DNA of 64,000 nt from Carnegiea gigantea (Eukaryota > Streptophyta > Magnoliopsida > Caryophyllales > Cactaceae): assembly GCA_029747015.1 (NCBI GenBank), contig JAKOGI010000815.1, positions 1 to 64,000 on the forward strand, given 5' to 3'. How positions within the stretch are numbered: the first letter of the stretch is position 1; each line of letters opens with the position of its first letter. The translations under genes were made by a program, and so were the position numbers. Positions 11,460-22,569 of this stretch are shown piece after piece. The notes beneath the pieces are model-generated. The model was not told where the DNA came from and ran no database searches. It worked only from the letters and a program-made list of their open reading frames with translations.

Positions 11460-14400
11460 AGAAGTTGACGTCACTTCATCAGCTAATTAACCTAAGATTG
11501 CTTGTGCATTCTCATGTCCGGCTCACCATAGAATTATCATGAGGTCTTGCGTATCGAATTTTAGAATGTTGAGACATTTATTCTTATTTATTTGGATTAA
11601 GGCCTAACATTAACTCTTAATAGTTTTTATTAACCAAATTAGCTGGTTAACACTTGAATATACCATACTATACGACATACTCCTTCCATCCTAGATTTAC
11701 AATTAAATTTTAAAAATGTAGTAATATAAGTATAAAATATATTTAATATCAGTAAAAACGGTTTTCAATCAACAAAAAGAAAACTTTTAACAATATTATA
11801 CATAGACTACTAAATATGAGAAATCACCAAACAAAGCAACTGATTATATCACCCTGCCTTTTTCCAAAGAAGTGATATTATTTTCTCTAACTTCACTAGC
11901 ATGACGATATAGAATGTAGTATTGAGAAATAGTCTAAATAGTCAAATATCGAAAGCACTAGGCCCAATAAAAGCGGAATTCACACCGAAAGTTGTTGTTG
12001 TAGTAGTCAAATATTGAAAGCGACATTGCTACCACTTGGAGGTTAGAGTTAGGCTCAGCACAGTGGATGTAATTAATTGAAAGCTCTTAAAGTTGCGAAT
12101 TCGAATGCAAATCTTTGCAAAGGACTGAAAAGCAACCTTTTAGTAAATTCCAGGAGATTACTCTCCACTACACGATCTTTTTTTTTTAAAAAAAAATTTT
12201 GTGCCAATAGGATTTTCGCGAGTACCAGTAGGACTATACCTTGCTCTCATTTCTATTTAATTGCTTAATATAAAAGACGAAAGTTACACAATTATCTTCT
12301 TTTTCTTTTTTTTTTTTTGAAAAAAGGACTCATCATTGACTCATACTAGTGTATATCCAATAATTGTAGGCGAGAGTACAAGATGAATTCATGATCATAA
12401 ATTCATAGGAAGTAGGCAAGAGCGGTTCAAAGCATCCGGCCCTGAAACCGAAAATTGAATTAGAAATTCGTCAAACATATTCCTTACTTTTGACAATCAA
12501 AATCGGAATTACTGATTTCAATTCTACAATTTTGAAAACTGGAGTCGTCAGCATCGATTCCACTTTTAGGTGCGTATGACAATTATACACTTTAAAATTT
12601 TTCATATTTGGTATTTATTTACCGTAAAGAAAATTCAATCAAAGTAGAACAGAATTTATTTCAAAGCCTATAAACTATAAATCCTTCTTTTATAGTTAAC
12701 ACTTACCAATAAAGATGGCAAATTACATTCAGTAAATTAATATAATGTGAAGCAAGCGATATTTATTGAACAAAAGAAAAAATAATGAATCCAGGGTAGC
12801 AAATTATAAATTTTGACATGAAATTCAACAAGCATAACAAACATAAATTTAAATAGGAAAGAAAATGCATTCTAAGTTCTTCAACATTAGGAAGCGAAAC
12901 CATTTGACCGATTCTGATTTGAAAATTGGACTCATTTGATTGGTTTTGATCTGATTTTAAGGTTCCTATTAGACATGCGGAGAGTGCATGGAAAGTGACA
13001 AGGCAGAATAGGCGGCAATCACGGGAAAAACGGGCCGTCTATCTTTGCAGCAGCTTCCATGTCATTTTGACGGCCCAGTTCCCACACCCATTAGGGCTGT
13101 TCACATTATCTCAGTTTGAGTTGCACCGATATATGTGCTAGTTGTTGGTGCAAGCTATTGAACATCGTGAAAGAACCGTTCATTAATTTAAAAAAAATGA
13201 ATGAATTCAACTAATGAGGATTTTTAAAAGTGATACCTAAGATTTGAGTATGTGAAATTATTGCCTCCACTTTGAGCTGGTCATTTAAGAAGCAAATGAA
13301 TGCAAGAGGACAACATGGGACATGGTTTTGGTAAAGTGTCACTATATATGCAACAATAGAATGAAAAGGAAGCAATCGTATGTAGAAATTAAAGGTCGGC
13401 GATTGGGTTGGGGTTAGGGTTAGGTGGCTCATGTGTAGGGGTACATCGCAACATATCTGCATATTTCTATTATATTTGTGCCCACCCAACCCAAGATTTT
13501 ATTTACTCACTCGTGCATCTGGGCATAGCAGCTCCAACCAATCAGATTTCAATTTATTGGTTAAAATTGAGGCTTTTATATGTTAGGACTTAAGCTCGTC
13601 GATTCCTTCTATTTCTTTGTACTGTTATTTTAATAAATTGACCTTTTGTGGCTTATTTACAGATAAAAGTAATCAAAACTAAGAACTTATTGAGAACCAA
13701 TATGTTATTAATATTATATTATAGACCTGATAATTTGGTTATCATTTAATTTTATGATTGTCCGACCTATCAAAAAAATATTTGATCAGGCATTTATGCA
13801 TTTGATTTTGACCCAGCCTAAATTAATGAGCTAACTGAAAAATATTCCAAGCAATAGTCATTACTTTTCTTCTTGAAGTGACCCTAGTAATCTAATCAAT
13901 GGAAGATACAAACTTGATCTGAACGCAACGTGAATTAATTAACTTGAATTCGACTTTTATGAATGCAAACTTCAACTATCCAAATTAACCAACATAAATT
14001 TGCGTCTAACAACCTATTTTTAAGCTAAGATGATATTCAACTGTTCCCCAAAAAGCGGATAACCAAAAAAATTCATACATGTACTACAATAATGTCCATA
14101 AGATGTGAAGAAATCAACTTTAAGGTTCATTATTTTCTTTGAATTTAGTTGACGAGTAGACTTTCCCAGCATGATCTTGACATACTTATAGCTCCAATAT
14201 CAGTCTGCATAAATAAAAAAATATGCTTCATTTAAGAAGAATTGATCAATAAAAAATGGAACTGAGAAAGCTAAGAACCATTTCCAATATGATTACACTA
14301 CTTAAGAAAGAAACATGCCGCGCAGATCAATATCATTTCTATTTATACAGGACAAAATTCTTAGACTATCAGACTAATATTCTTGTCATATTTTAAGTTG

Positions 14401-14784
14401 AAATGACAACAACAACTTTTAGTATATGTCTTGCTTTCAAAGAATTTGAAGTTATCTACATGCAAACAATTTTACCCCCTGCAAGTAGAGACGATTTCAA
14501 GAGTCATACATATTTTAAGTTGGCCCTATTAAAATTTGAATGACCCACACAACCCATTCTTATTTATGCCTAAAAAAATAATAAAAATAAAAAATAAGAA
14601 AATTCTGATTTATGTAAAATATTATATGATCCTCGGAGTATATGTTCTTATATGTCATAGACGTATTTTTTTTCCTAGCTATAAGGGTTATTTTGATATT
14701 TTTTTAGCAATGGACATCGACAAAGCTTTATGTTTTAACGCTGATATTGACATATCAAAACCACTTCGGCGAGGATAAATTAAA
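11460..14784. other. intergenic AT-rich DNA, nothing recognised
   Basis: No ORF with a recognisable domain. There are A/T homopolymers around 12180 and 12310. I cannot support a gene here. Confidence 0.5.
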
Positions 14785-14811
14785 TGTTGTGGTTGCTGGG
14801 AAGCCCATCTA

Positions 14812-15055
14812 GATATGTTTCAAATATGTTAAGCTCTCTGATTTTTGCTATGGCTGCGGTAGACTGGGGCACGTACTAAAAGACTGCGATACAGCCGAAG
14901 CAAATGAAAATGACCCTGGTCTTTAGTACGGCCCATGGTTGCGAGCTTCACCGTTAAAATCTCGACGAAGAAATGCAGAAACCGAGCTTATTGAGGAAAA
15001 AAGGCTCTTCTCAGCCTTTCACAAGTCAAAAACCCAACCCCAGGTCCGCACTTAA
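14812..15055 (+). pseudogene. LINE ORF1 C-terminal remnant with CCHC knuckle
   Basis: The translation contains YVKLSDFCYGCGRLGHV followed by LKDC, a CX2CX4HX4C zinc knuckle of the zf-CCHC_4 type, then a degraded YGPWLRASP motif with a stop just before it. It closely resembles the knuckle of the other LINE ORF1 at 7516-7743 (minus), so the two elements are probably related. The DUF4283 part is missing, consistent with 5' truncation. Confidence 0.8.
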
Positions 15056-15155
15056 CTCTTGTTTGATGCACAAAGTATCGACAAAAATGATGGAAGCATG
15101 GAGATCCCTACCGTAAATGCACCGTTAACATGAGCATTGACGATGATGCTTCGGT

Positions 15156-16302
15156 TAGGGCTGTCAAATAGGTCTAGTCGGGTCGGGTTCGTATTCGGGT
15201 CGAAGTTAAACGGGTTGAAAATCCCCCGACCTGAACCTGACCTGTTTAATAAATGGGTTGAAAAATCCAACCTGAAACCGTTTAACATTTAAACGGGTCA
15301 ACCTGATTCTGACCTGTTTAACCCATTTAAGTTAAACGGGTCAGAATCAGGTACCACTTACCTGTTTAACCTGTTTAACCTACTTAAATTTCAAACTTTA
15401 AATGAATATGTGTGTGAGCCTGAGACTGCAATTGGATACTTTGTAAACAATACATGATTACATGAATTCTTGGTATACCAACTACTCAACAAACCGGCTT
15501 CTAAGGATATCAGTAAGTCCTAGAGATCAGTAGTGAGGAGATGGGACGAGGGGAGTGGAGAGGAGATGGGGAGATCGAATCAATAGAGAGGAGATGAGAG
15601 GGGCGACTGAAGGTTAAAGCAACTCAAGCAAACTCTAACTCTGTGTGGAGGAGTGGTATTGCGAATGAAGAACTGAAGAAGGCAAGAAGCCTTTTATATC
15701 AGTAAGTCCTAGAGATCAGTAGTGAGGAGATGGGATGAGGGGAGTGGAGAGGAGATGGGGAGATCGAATCAGTAGAGAGGAGATGAGAGGGGCGACTGAA
15801 GGTTGAAGCAACTCGAGCAAGCTCTAGCTCTGTGTGGGGGAGTAGTATTGCGAATGAAGAACTCAAGAAGGCAAAAAGCTTTTTATATCTAGGGTTTTCA
15901 CTTGATAGGGTGGGCTTTATGGGCTTAGGAACCAAAAATGTGAAAAATATAAAATTTGAACTCCCCGCCCCTCCGTCAAAAATCTGAAAATTAAAATTTC
16001 AATGGCCCCCAAAAATGTTCAAAAAAACTACACATAATTATATATTGATAAATAGGTTAAACGGTTAAATGGGTTACTGTAAACAGGTAAACGGGTTGAC
16101 CTATTTAACCCGTTTATTTAAACGGGTTAAATATGTATTTTTTCGTGTCGAAAATTTCGACCTGAACCTAACCCGTTTAATTAAACGGGTTAATCATGTC
16201 AACCCATTTAATTAAACGGGTTGAAAATCTTTACCCAAACCCGCCTAATTTCGTGTTCGGTTCGGGTCGGTAATCGTGTCGGGTCAGCTTTTGACAGCCC
16301 TA
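15156..16302. mobile_element. non-autonomous hAT element inserted in the LINE (1147 bp)
   Basis: The ends are inverted repeats TAGGGCTGTCAAA (15156 on) and TTTTGACAGCCCTA (to 16302). The flanking 8-mers are GCTTCGGT (15148-15155) and GTTTCGGT (16303-16310), a hAT-type 8-bp target duplication with one mismatch. Subterminal arrays of AAACGGGTTAA / CGGGTCGGG motifs lie at 15180-15390 and 16040-16280, as usual for transposase-binding regions of hAT elements. It encodes no transposase. The middle holds a 189-bp tandem duplication. Confidence 0.9.
15507..15884. repeat. two-copy tandem repeat, period about 189 bp, inside the hAT element
   Basis: The sequence from TATCAGTAAGTCCTAGAG at 15507 recurs at 15696 with only scattered differences. 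Both copies contain the same purine-rich stretch (GAGGAGATGGGA..) and the same end (AGAAGGCAA.AAGC.TTTTATATC). Confidence 0.9.
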
Positions 16303-16449
16303 GTTTCGGTGGTAGTGGGTACTAAAGTGTTTAAGTGAAAGCAAGGGGACATCCCACCGTTCACAGAAGGAGATTGCAAAATTCGAATCATTGGTAAGAA
16401 TGTTGCCTCACCCCCATCCTCTACTACTCTGGCGGTGGTTGCTGACCAG

Positions 16450-19400
16450 CCCTGCTAAGCGCCATCAGTCTTCTATATCTCAATTGCCGGGGTTTAGGCT
16501 CGACCCAGGCAGTCTCTGACCTTCGTAGATTGCTACGTAGGCTAGAACCCATAGTGGTCTTCCTATCGGAGACCAAAAAGAGCAAAACAGAAATGGAGGC
16601 CCGATTGGGCAAGTTGGGCAATTATAGAGGAATCTTTGTTGATGCTCGCGGAAGATCAGGTGGCTTGGGCCTTCTATGGATGGAGACAGCAACCGTAGAC
16701 TTCATCTCCTGTTCAATGCACCACATCGACATCACCATTAAATGGGAGGGTGAAGATGTTACCTGGAGGTCTAGTGGTGTCTACGGATGGCCAGGGAGTC
16801 AAGAAAAATGGAAAACCGGCGCGCCACTGTCAGACCTCAGAACCCACTCTCGGCTCCCCTGGCTCATGGGAGGGGATCTTAATGAAATATTCCACCATAG
16901 CGAGAAGAAGAGAGGACCATCGAAATCTCAAACCTTGATTGACAAATTCAGAGAATCCTTCCTGGATAATGGGCTCTACGACCTCGGCTATTCTGGATAC
17001 GAGTTTACTTGGCGCAACTACCAACAGAATGGCACGGTAGTAGAAGAAAGACTTGATCGTTTTTGTGCTGATACAGATTGGTCTCTCAGCTTTCCAAATG
17101 CCCATGTGACTCATGGGGACTCTGACATATCAGACCACTTACCTATATTGCTTAAATGTAGTCCCAACACAAGAGATGTGAGGAGTCGCAGAAAGTGTTT
17201 CCACTTTGAAAACATGTGGCTCACTGACCCTTCATGCACGGACCTCATTACCTCATCCTGGGCGTCCCCCCTCTAGCTGATGTCGTAGACCATATCCTCT
17301 CTCAGCTGGACAACTGTGCCGAAGGGCTCACCAAATGGAACAATGAAACTTTTGGGCTTCTCAGCACTAACATCCATAAGCTTGAATGGCAACTATGTTG
17401 TACCACTGATGTTATCAATAGGCGTCGCATACTTGGAGAAATACAAGAATGGCAGAAAAAAGAGGAGATCCTTTGGTGGCAACGTGCGCTCTCCGATTAT
17501 CTCAAGTACGATGACGTGAACACTCGGTGGTTCCACTCCCGGGCAACCATGAGAAAGGCAAAAAAACAAAATAGCAGGCCTGTTTGATGCTGATGGGGCT
17601 TGGCATACATCACATGATGAGATTGCAAATATTGTCACCCACTACTTTGGTGATTTATTCACCTCCTCTTCGCCTACTTATATTGAAGAAGTGCTCGACT
17701 GCATACCAACCCGGGTCTCTGCTGAAATGAATGATATGCTTTGCCGCCCATATTCTTGGGGCGAAATTGATGATGCCCTTAAACAAATGAACCCCCATAA
17801 GGCCTCGGGCCCGGATGGAATGAATGCTTTCTTCTTTCATAAGTTTTGGGGCTCAATTGGAGAAGACGTCTTCACAGCAGTTCTCTCCATCCTCAACGGG
17901 CACCCAATAGCCCCAAGTTTAATCATACCCTAGTTGCGCTTATACCCAAGAAGTCGAGACCTGAAAATGTCTCTGATTTTCGGCCCATAACCCTTTGTAA
18001 CGTGGTCTATAAGTTGGTCACAAAGGTGATTGCCAACCTTTTGAAGCCCATCCTGCCCTCCGTTATCTCGACATCGCAAGGTGCCTCACTCAAGGTCAGT
18101 TAATCTCAGATAACATTCTCATTGCATTCGAAATCGTTCATGCCATGTCAAATGACACCAGTGTTGTGGGCTCCATGGCAGTTAAGTTGGACATGTCAAA
18201 GGCCTTCGATCGGGTTGAGTGGCCCTTCCTATCAGAAGTTATGCTAAAAATGGATGTCTGAACAGAGTGGGTCGATCTTGTTATGCAATGCGTTAAATCT
18301 GCATCCTTTTCCTTTCTCGTCAATGGCCCTCCTAACGGCTATGTTATTTCGAGTAGAGGCATTCGGTAAGGGGATCCCATCTCCCCTTACCTTTTTCTCT
18401 TCTGTTCAGAGGGCCTGATGGGGCTCCTAAACAAAGTAGTCAAAAGTGCTTCATTAAGAGGTTACAGTTTATGTGCCCAAGCTCCCATCATTTCGCACCT
18501 CCTTTTCACCAACGACACCATTATTTTTTGCAGCGCCGACACTGATCAATCCAACGTGTTGAAGCATATCCTACTCCGGTATGAGCAAGCATCAGGACAA
18601 ATGATAAATTTTGCCAAGACTGATGTGTCAGTTAGTAAGAGAGTTTCAGCTGAACGAAGAAACCAAATCACGCTCCTACTTGACATCAGAGAGGTCTTAT
18701 TACATGACAAATATTTGGGTGCTCCAATCTTCCTGGGGCAGTCGCGGAAGCAATCTTTCTTATTTCTAGTGGATCGCATTGAAAAGCACATCTTGGGCTG
18801 GATGGGGAAACTAGCCTCATGGGCGGGGATGGAGGTGCTGATAAAGACAGCTGCCCAAGCTATACCTACCTATATCATGAGTGTGTTCAAGCTTACCAAG
18901 GACATGTGCCATGCTATCCAGTCTTCGATCATCTGCTTTTGGGGGGGCACAATCAAGATGATAGAAAAATCCACTGGATCAGTTCACTGAAGCTGTGCAC
19001 GTCTAAGATGATGGGGGGTTAGGGTTTCGCGACATGGAAGCCTTTAATGACGCCCTTCTAGCAAAACAAGTTTGGAGGCTACTCAAAAACAACACATCGC
19101 TTGTAGCTCGGTTTTTGAAGGCAAAGTGCTACCCCCATGGCAACATCTTTCAAGCTACTCTAGGGCCTCGACTCAGCTTCACCTGGCGATGTTTATTCCA
19201 GGCCTACTCAATTATTCTCCGAGGGTCACGTTGGCTAGTGGGTAACGACCAGACCTTGAATATTTAGTAGAACTGGTGACTGCCCCGGCCTGCATCTTTC
19301 CAACCCATCACCCCTTGTAGTGCTGCGTACTCCAACTTCAAGGTTAGTGACCTCATAGATTTTGCTAATGGGTGTTGGAATGAGCCCCTGATCAATAGTA

Positions 19401-20450
19401 TTTTTCTTCCATGTGATACCGAGCTAATATTAAAAATCCCTCTTTGCGAGACTTGGCCCTTGGACAAACTCATATGGCATTATAACTCGAGTGGTATCTT
19501 CACTGTCTGATCAGCATATCACATGCTAATTAGCGATCAGCTGCACTGGAACGCCTCAACATCTTCGAGCAATGCTGATCTCTGACGGGCCATCTGGAAC
19601 TCCGGCATCCCACTGCGTATCAAGCCATTTGGTTGGCGAGCTTGCACCAGCATCCTTCCAACGTCCCTTACTATCTCAAGGAAGATCCTAGGTTTCTCCA
19701 TGATCTGTAGCATATGTGGTCACATGGAGGACTCAGCAACACACGCTGTCCTGGAGTGCCCCCTGGCTGCTAATATATGGGCAGGCAGTGAAATAGACGA
19801 GGGCCTTTTGGTCCTCATGCTTTCATTGCTTGGCAGATTGTATTGAACAAGCTAGCAAGAAGATGAACATGAATTCCTTTGGAGATTTCCTCGCGGTTAT
19901 GTGGGAATGTTGGAATGCATACAACTATTTCATCTTTAAAACACCGGAGCAACATTTGGAGGTGCTAGGTAAACGAGCAATCGCCTACATCTATAACTTT
20001 CGAGAACAGCAGGCCGTAGAATCCTCCCCCTCATCGGCTCCCCACCCATCTACTTGGACTCCGCCTATGGCTGGTTATGTTAAGCTCAACTTTGATGGTG
20101 GATTTATTGGACCCTCCTTCGCGGGCTGGGGCTTTGCCGTACGTGATCATGGCGGGCATATACTACAAGCAGGCGGCAAGCATTCGAAGAGGACCGATAC
20201 AACGCTCATTGAAGAAACTCGAGCATGCCTCCACGCCTTAAAATGCACCTACGACTATGGCTTCTGCAGCATCATTATCAAAGGTGATAACCTACAGCTG
20301 ATCCAAATGCTCAAGACAAGATCGCCCCCAATAATTTCATTAGTTTTTTCCTTGAAGATATTTTCTCTTCCCTTGCAAGTTTTTGATTTTTATTCATTGT
20401 CCTTTGTTAAGAGAGGGGGAAATAGGGTCATTCATGACCTCGCCCACTAG
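16450..20450 (+). pseudogene. LINE ORF2 remnant: APE endonuclease, reverse transcriptase, zf-RVT, RNase H
   Basis: Fragments in changing frames together give a full ORF2. The AP-type endonuclease (about 16465-17160) has LYLNCRGLG, VFLSETKK, GDLNEIFH, ERLDRF and SDISDHLPI. RT (about 17760-18560) has HKASGPDGMNAFFFHKFW, LIPKKSRPENVSDFRPITL and KLDMSKAFDRVEW. A Cys-rich zf-RVT region lies at about 19600-19790, and an RNase H domain (KLNFDGGF, GWGFAVRDHGG, KGDNLQLIQML) at about 20070-20320. Breaks include a stop at 17274, a frameshift near 18090, a TGA at 18259-18261 and stops around 18367 and 18988. The second RT catalytic motif reads FTNDTIIF, not FADD, so it was already catalytically damaged. 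No ATG is evident at the start of the endonuclease domain. Confidence 0.9.
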
Positions 20451-20537
20451 CAACCTATATGCCTAGAGGGTAGGCCATGGACATCTGATGTGCCCGATGC
20501 TATTTTTGCTTGGGCCACCGATGGCATGTACGTCCAC

Positions 20538-21129
20538 TAGAGTTGGGAAAAGCTGATCCGACACGATTACTGACCCGAAACCAACACGAAGTTAAGTGGG
20601 TTTGGGTATAAATTTTCGATCCGTTTAATTAAATAGGTTGATACGTTCAACCCGTTTAATTAAATGAATTAGGTTCATGTTGAGATTTTCGACACGAAAA
20701 AGTACCTATTTAACCCGTTTAATTAAATGAGTTAAATAAGTCAACTCATTTTTTTATTTTTTTATTTATCCATTTACTTTTTATTAGATAATTAAGAATA
20801 TAAAAATTTTTAGAAATTATGAATTATGATGAATTTGGAAAATTTCAAAGAGTAATTATTCAATGTGATATGCAAACTTAATTTTTAACACTGTAATTGC
20901 GTATTAATTAAAAATATTAAATGCAAAAATAGTCCATTAAGCGACTGAACTTGATCTGTTTATTTTAAATGGGTTAAGGGGGCCAACCCGTTTAAAACTT
21001 AAATGGGTACAGGTCAAGATTTTTCAACCAGTTTAATAAACGGGTTAAGTTCAGGTTGAGAAATTCTCAACCCGTTTAAATTTGACACGAATACGAACCC
21101 GATCCGACACAACCTATTACCCAGCTCTA
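20538..21129. mobile_element. non-autonomous hAT element (592 bp) with perfect 8-bp target duplication
   Basis: The 8-mer ACGTCCAC occurs immediately before (20530-20537) and after (21130-21137) the element. The ends are inverted: TAGAGTTGGGAAAAGCTGAT on the left, and TAGAGCTGGGTAATAGGTTG in reverse complement on the right. Both TIRs continue into a shared TCCGACAC motif. Inside are subterminal AACCCGTTTAATTAAA / AAACGGGTTAA repeats like those of the element at 15156-16302, so the two belong to related families. It has no coding capacity and sits in the LINE 3' UTR. Confidence 0.93.
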
Positions 21130-21246
21130 ACGTCCACGTTCATGACAATCTAATATAAAACCCTCCCCCCTTTTCCCATCAAAAAAAAATTTAAAGCTAA
21201 ACTAACAAAAATTAACTAAGCTTGGTCTAAACCCATAATTTATAGA

Positions 21247-21620
21247 TAGACCTGGCAAAACTGACCCGAGATCCGAAACCCGAATCAAACGATCCGGATC
21301 CATACCCGAACTGACACTCGAAATGGGAGAAATCGATTTAGACCCGAACACCCGAAGTAAACCGATCCATAACCGAATGAAACCCGAATTGTAGCCTGAC
21401 CCGAAATTTCCCACACCCGAAATGACCCGACCCAATTCAAACCCGAACCGAAATGTCCCGAACCGATGTGACCCGAAAATGAATAACCCGAACCCGACCC
21501 GAACCATACCCGTTTTAAAACCGATCTGATTCCCACCCGAGTCAATTTTACTCGAATTAAACCCGAATCAGAATATACCCGATCCGAATATAACCCGAAC
21601 CGAAACATACTCATAAATCA
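21247..21620. repeat. hAT-type terminal/subterminal block, ACCCGA-rich
   Basis: It begins TAGACCTGGCAAAACTGACC, a hAT-like terminus, followed by about 350 bp dense in ACCCGAA / CCGATCC repeats. It most likely represents the 3' end of the decayed autonomous hAT element whose transposase lies at 22570-24811 (minus). A matching terminus beyond the transposase 5' end is not visible, so it could also be a separate solo end. Confidence 0.6.
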
Positions 21621-22569
21621 TAACCAGTCAACCCAAAACTATTCCTAATTATCTAAATTTCATTGTTAAGATCTAGAAGAAAAACTTCTATTATAATTTA
21701 ACACAACTTTGATAAACAAGCAAATCATAATCTACCTATAACCATAGTACATAATTCATTAAAACCTTTAACCAAGTAGGTAAAATGTTGTACTTTTGAC
21801 ATATTTCAACATATTGGTTGTTACCTTGTTGGCTTGTTGCTAGTCCCGTAAGTTGTTAATCTAATAATAAGTTGCCAATCATTACAGTAGTTCAATACTT
21901 GTAAAACTAGCTTGGCCAGAACATAAACAATGATCCACATCACAATACCAAACTCAACGGGCCACCCATCCCACAAATTATGGCATTAGCACCACATGCA
22001 AATTCTTAGTTCAACTATTACAGATGCAACACCAATCTAAAATAAAGTTTACATCAAATGTAAAAGTTCACATAATAATCCTGGATCATCTCCTTAGTTA
22101 CATAGCTAAGCGTTAATGAAGTTCATACAAATTACAATAATAAGAGGAAGGCAACGCGTCTAGGTGGCCAAATCTAAGCAAGTAAAAGAAGTCACAATCT
22201 CAATAGTCTTCTAAACCTAGAAAATGAGAAAATAGAAAAGATTAGCAAACAAAAACGAGATGGCAAGCTTTAGCATCTTGTTATTTTCACTTTGCATGAG
22301 TCTTTATAGCTTGCTCCCTTCACTAGCAAATAACATCACATATTCACATATAACATCGCAATAATGACACTTGAAAAATTAAAAAGAATAGAGCAACTAC
22401 CTAACATCTCGCATCAAATCTATCAGACTATCAGAGAAATCCAATCCAAGGTCCTATCAAAATAAAGAAATATCAAAACAGTCCTAACTCGTCAGAGAAA
22501 CCCAAAAACTACAAAAACAGGGTGAATTAACTAACCAGGTACTAAAGTAATTGATCAATTACCTTGGCC

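Larger units (their letters stand above)
14785..21189 (+). mobile_element. L1-type plant LINE, 5' truncated, with two nested hAT insertions
   Basis: ORF1 remains (CCHC knuckle) start at about 14812. ORF2 (endonuclease, RT, zinc-binding region, RNase H) runs from about 16450 to 20450. The element ends in a 3' UTR with a terminal A run at 21181-21189 (after CCCCTTTTCCCATC). Two non-autonomous hAT elements interrupt it, at 15156-16302 between ORF1 and ORF2 and at 20538-21129 in the 3' UTR. Numerous stops and frameshifts show it is long dead. I could not identify the LINE's own target duplication, and the 5' boundary is approximate. Confidence 0.88.

Noticed and set aside
11164..11542. Short ORFs around the tRNA-Val gene
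   Set aside because: They read through the tRNA gene and homopolymer runs; no coding support.
15180..16280. Regularly spaced AAACGGGTTAA units resembling a CRISPR-like or satellite array
   Set aside because: Spacing is irregular, the units occur in inverted orientation at both element ends, and the TIR plus 8-bp duplication explain them as hAT subterminal repeats.
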